Source: Pseudomonas sp. Os17 (GTDB taxonomy: Bacteria; Pseudomonadota; Gammaproteobacteria; Pseudomonadales; Pseudomonadaceae). From it: a DNA stretch of 64,000 bases. The notes beneath the pieces were generated by a model. It saw only the letters and a list, made by a program, of their open reading frames with translations. It had not been told where the DNA came from and searched no databases. The stretch covers positions 3,475,501 through 3,539,500 of the forward strand of contig NZ_AP014627.1 of NCBI RefSeq assembly GCF_001547895.1, in the 5' to 3' direction. The translations under genes were made by a program, and so were the position numbers. Shown piece by piece: positions 39,574-46,484 of the stretch (within the stretch, counting starts at the first letter, position 1; every line of letters begins with the position of its first letter).

Positions 39574-39642
39574 TCAGCAAGCCCGCCAATCAGGAATGGC
39601 GGTAATAATGCTTGGCTGGGAACGATAGGCAGAAAAAGTCAT
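39574..39642 (-). CDS. Leader peptide, 22 residues, with Ile-Ile-Thr-Ala-Ile codons
   Basis: ATG at 39642 opens a 22-codon frame ending TGA at 39574; residues 9-16 read QPSIITAI. The ATT-ATT-ACC codons (39609-39601) directly abut and cover segment ACCGCCA (39603-39597), which pairs with TGGCGG (39588-39583); that segment can also pair with CCCGCC of the terminator. This is the four-segment layout of amino-acid biosynthetic attenuators: stalling at Ile/Thr codons frees segment 2 to sequester segment 3. No strong ribosome site is seen; the start may be leaderless given the promoter position. Confidence 0.6.
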   Translation of the reverse strand: MTFSAYRSQPSIITAIPDWRAC

Positions 39643-39650
39643 GGACCGGA

Positions 39651-39679
39651 AACTAACCGCGCCGGCCCCTGGCGGTCAA
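39651..39679 (-). promoter_or_regulatory. Candidate promoter of the leader-ilvA transcript
   Basis: Minus strand TTGACC (39679-39674), a 17-bp spacer and TTAGTT (39656-39651). The -10 match is weak. It would place the transcript start within a few bases of the leader-peptide ATG at 39642. Confidence 0.4.
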
Positions 39680-39733
39680 TGCTTTTCTCCGAGACTGACA
39701 CCCAACACCACAGCTCCTGCTCCCTCCTGCTCA

Positions 39734-39796
39734 CCGCTTACCGCTTACCGCTTACCGCTTGCAGCTTGCAGCTTGCAGCTTGCAGCTTGCAGCTGA
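39734..39796. repeat. Tandem 7-bp repeat of two blended types
   Basis: Four copies of ACCGCTT (39734-39761) followed in phase by four copies of GCAGCTT and one GCAGCTG (39762-39796), nine 7-mers in all. It lies just upstream of the ParD-like/map operon and its putative operator. Heptamers of the GCAGCTT/AAGCTGC sort are frequent between Pseudomonas genes. Confidence 0.9.
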
Positions 39797-39798
39797 TT

Positions 39799-39816
39799 AT
39801 ACGAAACATATACGAT
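39799..39816 (+). promoter_or_regulatory. Direct repeat upstream of the ParD-like gene
   Basis: TATACGA at 39799-39805 and again at 39810-39816, spaced one helical turn (11 bp), in an AT-rich patch 31-48 bases before the ATG at 39847. This fits an autoregulatory site for a ribbon-helix-helix-like protein. Confidence 0.4.
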
Positions 39817-39846
39817 TCATATATTTGCTCAAGGGAGCCCCCAAAC

Positions 39847-40047
39847 ATGGGCATCGTCAAGATCTCCGATGAACTGCACCAGCAGATCCGCGTGGCCAGC
39901 GCCGCCATGGATCGCTCGATCAACGCCCAGGCCGAGTTCTGGATCAAGATCGGCCTGCTGGCCGAGCTCAACCCGCACCTGGCCTACAACGACCTGATCA
40001 ACAAGTTGCTGCTCAACAAGACCGATCTGCTCAGGGGGCAGGCATGA
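39847..40047 (+). CDS. ParD-like antitoxin-family protein
   Basis: A 66-residue protein matching the ParD_like family by eye: short N-terminal strand (GIVKISDELHQQIRVASAAMDRSINAQAEFWIKIGLLAE) as in ribbon-helix-helix DNA binders, then a helical tail (LAYNDLINKLLL). AAGGGAG lies before the ATG. Its stop overlaps the ATG of the next gene (ATGA). No ParE or Fic toxin is nearby; the partner is a methionine aminopeptidase, a pairing I recognise as recurrent in Pseudomonas but whose purpose I do not know. Confidence 0.8.
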   Translation: MGIVKISDELHQQIRVASAAMDRSINAQAEFWIKIGLLAELNPHLAYNDLINKLLLNKTDLLRGQA

Positions 40048-40808
40048 CCCCGGCATTGATCAAGACTCCGGAACAACTGGCGCTGATGCGCGAATCCGGG
40101 CGGCTGCTGGCCGAGGTGTTCAGTTTCCTCGACGGCTTTGTCGGCGCTGGCCTGTCCACCCTGGAGCTGGACAGCGCGGTGGAGCACTTCATCCGCCACC
40201 AGCTCAAGGCGCGCCCGGCCAGCAAGGGCCAGTACAACTACCCCTATTGCATCAACACCTCGATCAACGAGGTGGTGTGCCACGGCATGCCCGACGCCAG
40301 GGCCGTGCTCAAGGACGGCGACATCGTCAACATCGACATCACCCTGGAAAAGAACGGCTACATCGCCGACTCCAGCAAGATGTACCTGATCGGCGAGGTC
40401 GGCCCCAAGGCCAGGCGCCTGGTGGACACCACCTTCGAGGCCATGTGGGCGGCGATCAAGGTGGTGCGCCCCGGCGCTCGCCTCGGCGATATCGGCCATG
40501 CCATCCAGGCCCACGCCGAGGCCAAGGGCTACAGCGTGGTGCGCGAATACTGCGGCCACGGCATCGGTCGGCAGATGCACGAGGAGCCGCAGATCCTGCA
40601 CTTCGGTCGTCCCGGCACCGGTCTGGAACTGCGTGAAGGCATGGTCTTCACCATCGAACCCATGCTCAACCAGGGCAGCGCCCGGGTCCGCGGGCTCAAG
40701 GACGGCTGGACCGTGGTGACCCGCGACAACGGCCTCTCGGCCCAGTGGGAGCACACGGTGGCGGTGACCCGCGACGGCTTTGAGGTGCTGACCCTGCAGC
40801 CGCAGTAA
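40044..40808 (+). CDS. map: Methionine aminopeptidase, type I, coupled to a ParD-like gene
   Basis: A 254-residue MetAP-I. The metal ligands are all present: D in DGDIVNIDIT and DSSKM, H in EYCGHGIGRQMHEEPQ, E in FTIEPM and E in SAQWEHTVAV. The substrate histidine is in VCHGMPD. It is therefore expected to be active and to remove N-terminal methionine. Because Pseudomonas carries its main map near rpsB, this is probably an extra copy. Translational coupling to the ParD-like gene suggests control by, or partnership with, it. Confidence 0.88.
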   Translation: MTPALIKTPEQLALMRESGRLLAEVFSFLDGFVGAGLSTLELDSAVEHFIRHQLKARPASKGQYNYPYCINTSINEVVCHGMPDARAVLKDGDIVNIDITLEKNGYIADSSKMYLIGEVGPKARRLVDTTFEAMWAAIKVVRPGARLGDIGHAIQAHAEAKGYSVVREYCGHGIGRQMHEEPQILHFGRPGTGLELREGMVFTIEPMLNQGSARVRGLKDGWTVVTRDNGLSAQWEHTVAVTRDGFEVLTLQPQ

Positions 40809-40811
40809 GCC

Positions 40812-41753
40812 TCATCCGGCCCGGTCACTGTGGCCGGTGAGCCGACGCAGCCCCAGGGACATGCCGGCCGCCGCCAGCAGCATGGCCAGCAGCAACAGCG
40901 AATAGGCGATCCACCACGGCGTGCCGGCGGTCATCATGCTGAACTCGGACATGCCGCCAATGCTGGCAATCAGGTTCAGCGGCAGGAACACCACATTGAT
41001 CAGCGTCAGCTTGCGCAGCAGCTTGTTGGTGCTGTTGTTCATCAGGTTGCCCCGGGCGTCCATCAACCCGGCAAACACCGTGGAGTAGATTTCCGCCTGC
41101 TTGTAACACTGGTTGTTCTCGATGATCAGGTCGTCGATCAGGCCAACCGCCTGCGGGCCGAAACGCTCCTTTTCGGCATGGTTGCGCAGGCGGGTCAGCA
41201 GCGCGCCGTTGCTGTGCAGGGCATTGAGGTAATAGATCAGGCTCTCGCTCAGGTTGAACATCTGCATCAGGTGGCGGTTTTCCATCGAGCTGTTGAACTT
41301 GTGCTGCAGCTCCCGGGCCACCAGCTTGATCACCTTGAGGTGCCCCAGGTAGTGATGGATGTTGTTGAGCAACAGGTCCAGCAGCACGTCCAGCGGGCTG
41401 TGCAGATGATGCCGCGCCCCCAGGCCCAGCAGTGGCGTGTCGTCGGGGGCGATCACCAGCAGCCGGTCGGGGCAGAACAGCAGGCCGCAGGACGACACTT
41501 CGAAGGACAGGCTGCCGCCACCGGAATAGTTTTCCGGCCGCTTCCAGATCAGGAACAGGTAATCGGGATGGAATTCGATGCGCGACACTTCGTCCGGGTC
41601 CAGCGCCGAGGCCAGGGCGTGCTCGTCGAGCTTGAAGGCGCTGTGCAACAGCTCGCGCTCCGCCAGGTCCGGGTTGCTGAACAGCATGACCTGGGCCTCC
41701 CCTGCCGGTGCCGCCTGCAATCTGCCCAGGTCCAGCCGATAGCTGTGGAGCAT
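40812..41753 (-). CDS. CorA-like divalent cation transporter with variant GMN motif
   Basis: A 313-residue protein with a soluble N-terminal alpha/beta domain, a long helical stalk and two C-terminal membrane helices (LINVVFLPLNLIASIG and WWIAYSLLLLAMLLAAAGMSL). The pore signature, normally GMN, reads GGMSEFSMM, so asparagine is replaced by serine. Start at 41753 leaves 7 bp after the ATP-grasp gene; the longer frame to 41864 lies inside that gene. It is in one operon with the RLAN/RimK ligase. Ion selectivity may differ from Mg2+. Confidence 0.82.
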   Translation of the reverse strand: MLHSYRLDLGRLQAAPAGEAQVMLFSNPDLAERELLHSAFKLDEHALASALDPDEVSRIEFHPDYLFLIWKRPENYSGGGSLSFEVSSCGLLFCPDRLLVIAPDDTPLLGLGARHHLHSPLDVLLDLLLNNIHHYLGHLKVIKLVARELQHKFNSSMENRHLMQMFNLSESLIYYLNALHSNGALLTRLRNHAEKERFGPQAVGLIDDLIIENNQCYKQAEIYSTVFAGLMDARGNLMNNSTNKLLRKLTLINVVFLPLNLIASIGGMSEFSMMTAGTPWWIAYSLLLLAMLLAAAGMSLGLRRLTGHSDRAG

Positions 41754-41760
41754 CGCCGCC

Positions 41761-43347
41761 TCACCAGGCCTGGCCGCGACGCTTGAGTTCCAGGCGGCGG
41801 ACGAATTCCTCCAGCACCAGGGAGTACAGGTCGTCCTGCAGGTAGGCGTCCTCGATGCCGGCATCGAGGTTGGGGTTGTCGTTGACCTCGATCACCACCA
41901 CCTTGTCCCCGGACTGCTTGAGGTCGACCCCGTACAGCCCGTCGCCGATCAGGTTGGCAGTCTTCACTGCCAGCTCCACCACCGCCCGCGGTGCTTCGTG
42001 GACCGCCAGGGTGCGGCACTCGCCGTTGATGTCCTGGCCCTTGGCCTTGTGGTTGTAGATCTGCCAGTGGCCCTTGGACATGAAGTACTGGCAGGCAAAG
42101 ATCGGCTTGCGGTTGAGCACGCCGATGCGCCAGTCGTACTCGGTGTAGAAGAACTCCTGGGCCAGCAGCAGCACCGAGTGCTCGAACAGTTCGGCGGTGG
42201 CCGCCAGCAGCGCCTGCTGGCTCTCGACCTTGATCACCCCCCGGGAGAAGCAGCCGTCGGGAATCTTCAGCACCAGGGGAAAGCCCAGGCGTTCGCCCAC
42301 TCGCTCGAAATCCTCCGGTCGCTCCTTGTAGAGAATCTCGGTGGCGGGCATGCCCAGTTGATGGCCCTTGAGCAGGTCGGTGAGATAGACCTTGTTGGTG
42401 CAGCGCAGGATCGAGGTCGGATCGTCCATCACCACCAGCCCTTCGCTCTCGGCCTTCTTGGCAAAGCGGTAGGTGTGGTTGTCGACGCTGGTGGTTTCGC
42501 GGATCAGCAACGCGTCGTATTCGGCCAGCCGCGAGTAGTCCTTCTTCTCGATCAGCTCCACGTCGATACCCAGGCCCTTGCCAACCCGGATAAAACTCTC
42601 CAGCGCCCGGGCATTGGAAGGCGGCAGCGCTTCATGGGGATCGTGGAGTATCGCCAGGTCATAACGGGCCAGTTGCCGGGATCGCGGCACCCGCCAGACT
42701 TTGCGGCTGAAACTGTCCAGCGAGTTGGCAAACTGGTCTTCCTGATCGTCGCGCAACTTGTGCAAGGCACCGGACTTCACGCCTTCGATATGCCAACTGT
42801 CAGTTCTCTTGAAATCAACTAACAGGATCGGACAGGGAAACAGTTCAAACAACTGGCGGGCCAACTCCTGCAATGGCTCGATATGTGTCCTGCCGAAGTA
42901 AAGGGTCAAGGTGAAGCCTTCGGTATCACTGTAAAGGTGATTGCTCAGGGCCTTTTCCAGGGTCTTGTCCAGGTCGTCCAGAGCCAGTCCGTAAAGGGCC
43001 TTGCGGGTCAGTTCGCTGATCGTGCGCACCGAGGGAATGACCCGGTGGCCGCGGGCTTCGGCCAGCAACGAGCAGTAGTAGCCGTGCCCCAGGTACTTGT
43101 AGCTGCGGCACAGGTTGATCACCTGGACCCGTTTTCCCGGCACACTTTCGCGGCTTTGTTCGAGGTATTCATGGGCCGTGAGAATGTCTTCGCTGGGAAA
43201 GTAAGAGGCCCAATCTTCCTTGCGTTCGACAATGATGATGACTTGACTTGAAGTTCTGCCCAGTGGGGAAAAATAACTTGTCGAAGTGATTGTCGCCGGC
43301 AAACTTTGCTCGGATACTTCTCGCCAATGACCTTGTACCGCTGACAT
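41761..43347 (-). CDS. RimK-like ATP-grasp ligase with N-terminal RLAN domain
   Basis: A 528-residue protein. Residues about 35-190 look like the RLAN domain (VIIIVERKEDWASYFPSEDILTAHEYL, KRVQVINLCRSYKYLGHGYYCSLLAEARGHRVIPS), residues about 220-520 the ATP-grasp fold (DDPTSILRCTNKVYLTDLL, FPLVLKIPDGCFSRGVIKVE, GLYGVDLKQSGDKVVVIEVNDNPNLDAGIED with metal-binding D, E and N). RimK-type enzymes join amino acids, often glutamate, to a carboxyl group. The divergent neighbour is a GNAT-C39 peptidase fusion and the downstream gene a CorA-like channel. Substrate unknown; Pfam describes RLAN-ATP-grasp proteins as linked with GNAT domains. Confidence 0.87.
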   Translation of the reverse strand: MSAVQGHWREVSEQSLPATITSTSYFSPLGRTSSQVIIIVERKEDWASYFPSEDILTAHEYLEQSRESVPGKRVQVINLCRSYKYLGHGYYCSLLAEARGHRVIPSVRTISELTRKALYGLALDDLDKTLEKALSNHLYSDTEGFTLTLYFGRTHIEPLQELARQLFELFPCPILLVDFKRTDSWHIEGVKSGALHKLRDDQEDQFANSLDSFSRKVWRVPRSRQLARYDLAILHDPHEALPPSNARALESFIRVGKGLGIDVELIEKKDYSRLAEYDALLIRETTSVDNHTYRFAKKAESEGLVVMDDPTSILRCTNKVYLTDLLKGHQLGMPATEILYKERPEDFERVGERLGFPLVLKIPDGCFSRGVIKVESQQALLAATAELFEHSVLLLAQEFFYTEYDWRIGVLNRKPIFACQYFMSKGHWQIYNHKAKGQDINGECRTLAVHEAPRAVVELAVKTANLIGDGLYGVDLKQSGDKVVVIEVNDNPNLDAGIEDAYLQDDLYSLVLEEFVRRLELKRRGQAW

Positions 43348-43440
43348 AAAGTTCGCTCTCGCTTTAGAACCTGACCCTTTCTATTAAGCACGAACTTTTT
43401 TTGAAGTCTCGTTTCGTTACGCAACTTTTACGGCGGTTAT

Positions 43441-44541
43441 ATGGATCTTGTCTTTCGCACTGCAACCCCCGACGATCTGCCGGCGCTGGTGGCCCTGGAA
43501 CAGCAATGTTTCACCAGCGACCGGCTGACCCCGCGCAGCTTCCAGTGGATGATCAACCGCGCCCACGGGCAACTGCTGGTGGCCGAACATCAGGGGCGCG
43601 TGCTGGGCTATGCCCTGGTGCTGTTTCATCGCGGCACCTCCCTGGCGCGCCTGTACTCCATCGCCATTGCCGAGGACGCCCGGGGGCTGGGCCTGGGCAA
43701 ACGCCTGCTGCAACGGATCGAGGCCTGCGCCCTGGCCCATGACTGCGCCTATCTGCGCCTGGAGGTCCGCACCGACAATCCGGCGGCGCTGGCCTTGTAC
43801 GAACGCCATGGCTACCGGCGCTTTGCCCGGATCCACGACTACTACGAAGACCACGCCGATGCCCTGCGCCTGGAAAAGCGCATCCTCCAGCACCGCGAAA
43901 CCCGCAGCATCCGCGTGCCTTACTACCAGCAGACCACCGACTTCACCTGCGGCCCGGCCTGCCTGTTGATGGCCATGGCCGCGCTGCAACCCTCGCGCCC
44001 GCTGGAGCGGCGCGAGGAACTGCAGATCTGGCGTGAAGCCACCACAGTGTTCATGACCTCGGGCCACGGCGGCTGCAGCCCCCAGGGCCTGGCGCTGGCT
44101 GCCTGGCGCCGGGGCTTTGCGGTGCGCCTGCAGGTCAACAGCGCCGGGCCGTTGTTTCTCAATGGCGTGCGTGACGAGCATAAAAAGGACGTCATGCGCC
44201 TGGTCCACGACGAGTTCTGCAGGGAACTGGACGCCAGCGAGGTGCAGCAGGTACTGGGAGGACCGCTGGACCTGCCCAAGCGCCTCAGTGAAGGCGGCCA
44301 GCCCCTGGTGCTGATCAGCAGCTACCGCCTGACCCGTTCCAAGGCCCCCCACTGGGTGATAGTCACCGACTGCGACGACGACTTCGTCTACCTGCACGAT
44401 CCGGATGTGGACCACAGTCAGCACCGCCAGCCCATGGACTGCCAGCACCTGCCGGTGAGCCATGGCAAGTTCGACAAGATGTGCAGTTTTGGCAGCAGCA
44501 AGCTGCGGGCCGCGGTGATCCTCTCCTCCTCGCGCCCCTAG
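43441..44541 (+). CDS. GNAT acetyltransferase fused to a C39-like cysteine peptidase
   Basis: A 366-residue two-domain protein. Residues 1-150 are a RimI-like GNAT domain (acetyl-CoA loop RGLGLGKRLL at 81-90, then LRLEVRTDNPAALALYERHGY). Residues about 155-365 are a papain-fold C39-like domain with QQTTDFTCGPA (oxyanion Gln164, Cys170), His304 in APHWVIVTD and Asp320 in YLHDPD, so the catalytic triad is complete. No signal peptide or membrane segment. It diverges from the RLAN ligase gene across a 93-bp shared promoter region, and together they look like a peptide-modifying pair. Confidence 0.87.
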   Translation: MDLVFRTATPDDLPALVALEQQCFTSDRLTPRSFQWMINRAHGQLLVAEHQGRVLGYALVLFHRGTSLARLYSIAIAEDARGLGLGKRLLQRIEACALAHDCAYLRLEVRTDNPAALALYERHGYRRFARIHDYYEDHADALRLEKRILQHRETRSIRVPYYQQTTDFTCGPACLLMAMAALQPSRPLERREELQIWREATTVFMTSGHGGCSPQGLALAAWRRGFAVRLQVNSAGPLFLNGVRDEHKKDVMRLVHDEFCRELDASEVQQVLGGPLDLPKRLSEGGQPLVLISSYRLTRSKAPHWVIVTDCDDDFVYLHDPDVDHSQHRQPMDCQHLPVSHGKFDKMCSFGSSKLRAAVILSSSRP

Positions 44542-44626
44542 GCGCAGGAGCCGGCTGGCCGGCGAAGCGGTCCTTGAGCCTGGTGCTGTGCTCGCCGACG
44601 CTTTCGCTGGCCAGCCAGCTCCTGCG
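44542..44626. repeat. REP doublet (REPIN)
   Basis: GCAGGAGCCGGCTGGCCGGC near 44545 and TTCGCTGGCCAGCCAGCTCC ending near 44623, inverted, fill the gap between the convergent GNAT-C39 and sugar dehydrogenase genes. Confidence 0.8.
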
Positions 44627-44646
44627 CTTGGAGGTGTTGGGGCGGA

Positions 44647-45798
44647 TTATTCCAGGCCAACCTTGTACAGGCCGCCCTGATCCTCGTCGGTGAGGATGTA
44701 CAGATAACCGTCCGGCCCCTGGCGCACGTCGCGAATGCGCGCCTTGAGGTCCCCCAGCAGACGCTCTTCATGGACGACTCGGTCGCCATCGAATTGCAGG
44801 CGGATCAGTTCGCGGCTGGCCAGGGCGCCGATGAACAGGTTGTGCTGCCAGGGCTTGAAGCGATCGGCGTCGTAGAAGGCCATGCCGCTGATGCCGGGAG
44901 ACTTTTCCCAGACATGATGCGGGGCCACGGTGCCCGGGACCGTCTGGCCCGAGGCCTCTGGGATCGGCTGGCCGGAATAGTTGACCCCGTGGGTCGCCAG
45001 GGGCCAGCCGTAATTCTTGCCGCGCTCGATCAGGTTGATCTCGTCGCCGCCCTTGGGCCCGTGCTCGTTCTCCCACAGGGTGCCGCTCCAGGGATTGAGC
45101 ACCGCGCCCTGGGGGTTGCGGTGGCCGAAACTCCAGATCTCCGGCCGCACCCCGGCCTGGCCGACAAAGGGGTTGTCGTCCGGCACCCGGCCATCGGCAT
45201 ACAGACGCACGATCTTGCCCTGAAGCTTGTCCAGGTCCTGCGCGGTGGCCCGGTTGTTGTTCTCCCCCAGGGTGATGAACAGGTAGCCGTCACGGTCGAA
45301 CACCAGCCGTGAACCGAAGTGATTGCCGGTGGACAGCTTGGGCTCCTGGCGGAAGATCACCTGGAAATCCTTGAGCCCGCTCAGGTCGTCGCTCAAGCGT
45401 CCGCGCCCCACGGCGGTGCCGGCAGTCCCGCCCTCGCCACCGCCCTCGGCGTAGGACAGGTACACCAGGCGGTCCTGCTTGAAGTCCGGCGACAGTGCCA
45501 CGTCGAGCAAGCCGCCCTGGCCATTGGCCCAGACCTTGGGCACCCCGCTCAACGGCGCCGACAGCTTGCCGTCCGGGCTCACCACCCGCAGGTTGCCGGG
45601 ACGTTCGGTGACCAGCAGGCCCTGGCGATCCGGCAGGAATGCCAGGGCCCAGGGATGCTGCAGACCTTGCACCACCGGGGTCAGGCTGAGACGGCCCTGC
45701 TCACTGGCAAAGGACTGGGCACTGGCCGCCGCAGCGGGCAAGGCACCGCCCAGCAGAACGCTGGCGCACAAGGTGGCGAATAGGGTTTTACGCAACAT
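44647..45798 (-). CDS. PQQ-dependent sugar dehydrogenase (soluble aldose dehydrogenase, YliI-like)
   Basis: A 383-residue periplasmic six-bladed propeller of the glucose/sorbosone dehydrogenase family. Signal peptide LFATLCASVLLGGALPAAAA, then LQHPWALAFLPDRQGLLVTERPGNLRVV, FGSRLVFDRDGYLFITLGENNNR, GHRNPQGAVLNPWSGTLWENEHGPKGGDEINLIERGKNYGWPL and the C-terminal DIRQGPDGYLYILTDE-like stretch (DVRQGPDGYLY), which carry the His/Arg/Lys PQQ contacts. Substrate is an aldose, not determinable here. Confidence 0.88.
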   Translation of the reverse strand: MLRKTLFATLCASVLLGGALPAAAASAQSFASEQGRLSLTPVVQGLQHPWALAFLPDRQGLLVTERPGNLRVVSPDGKLSAPLSGVPKVWANGQGGLLDVALSPDFKQDRLVYLSYAEGGGEGGTAGTAVGRGRLSDDLSGLKDFQVIFRQEPKLSTGNHFGSRLVFDRDGYLFITLGENNNRATAQDLDKLQGKIVRLYADGRVPDDNPFVGQAGVRPEIWSFGHRNPQGAVLNPWSGTLWENEHGPKGGDEINLIERGKNYGWPLATHGVNYSGQPIPEASGQTVPGTVAPHHVWEKSPGISGMAFYDADRFKPWQHNLFIGALASRELIRLQFDGDRVVHEERLLGDLKARIRDVRQGPDGYLYILTDEDQGGLYKVGLE

Positions 45799-45872
45799 GC
45801 TCGCTTCCTTCTATGGCTCAAGAGAATCCCTGGCGAGCCGCACCGCAGCGGCCGCCCATCCAGCAAGACAGC

Positions 45873-46253
45873 TCAGCGCCGGTTGCTGTTGTCGTTATCG
45901 ATGTTTCGAGGACTTTGCACCCGCGGGTCGGGGTTTGGCCGCTGCACCCCGCCACGTGGATAGCCGTTGCCGATACCGCCGTTCTCCAGGGTCGGCGGCC
46001 GGCCAATGGGCGCGGTGCCGGGGCCGCGTACCGGCGGAGTGGCACTGCGGGTGCCCTGCATGCTGTTGGGATTGGCCCGGCGAATGGGGTTGCTGTAGGG
46101 GTCGTTGTTGCCGCTGTTGGGCAGGTTTTGCGCCAGCTGCACGGAACCTGGCAGGGCGTTGAAAGGAGGCGTTTCAGGGCTGGCGGCCCAGGCAGTGCCG
46201 CTGGCCCAAGCCAGCGTGATCAATGCGGCAAAGCCGCGAGCCAGACTGTTCAT
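45873..46253 (-). CDS. Small secreted Pro/Asn/Gly-rich protein of unknown function
   Basis: A 126-residue protein with a signal peptide (NSLARGFAALITLAWASGTAWA, cleavage before ASPETPP) and a low-complexity mature part rich in Pro, Asn, Gly and Arg (GNNDPYSNPIRRANPNSMQGT, ending NIDNDNSNRR). The start at 46253 has a perfect AGGAGG six bases upstream. No cysteine in the mature part and no recognised domain; probably disordered. Confidence 0.72.
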   Translation of the reverse strand: MNSLARGFAALITLAWASGTAWAASPETPPFNALPGSVQLAQNLPNSGNNDPYSNPIRRANPNSMQGTRSATPPVRGPGTAPIGRPPTLENGGIGNGYPRGGVQRPNPDPRVQSPRNIDNDNSNRR

Positions 46254-46357
46254 GACAAGCCTCCTGAGGAGCGACAAGGTATCGAATACGATTCCACGCT
46301 ACGCCCAGGGTTCGGCTTTGTTAATTAAATAATCCTGCAGAACGTAACACCCGATGT

Positions 46358-46436
46358 CCGCGGGCTTGCCGGCGAAGAGGCCGCCGAGCCCGGCCGCAGG
46401 CTTGAGGGGGCGTTGGCTGGCAAGCCAGCTCCCGCA
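46358..46436. repeat. REP doublet (REPIN)
   Basis: CGCGGGCTTGCCGGCGAAG at 46359 and TTGGCTGGCAAGCCAGCTCC ending near 46432, inverted, in the gap between the small secreted protein gene and lpxO. Confidence 0.78.
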
Positions 46437-46484
46437 CCGGCCTGCGACCGGAAACCGCTGCCGGCCGAGTGCCGGCCGGGTCGA

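Noticed and set aside
39734-39796. CRISPR-like short repeat array
   Set aside because: The repeats are 7 bp with no spacers, a simple tandem repeat.
39847-40047. Classical parDE toxin-antitoxin locus
   Set aside because: No ParE-like frame lies on either side; the coupled gene is an intact methionine aminopeptidase.
41754-41864. N-terminal extension of the CorA-like gene
   Set aside because: It overlaps the 3' end of the ATP-grasp gene in another frame and is Thr/Ser/Arg/Trp-rich without membrane or family likeness.
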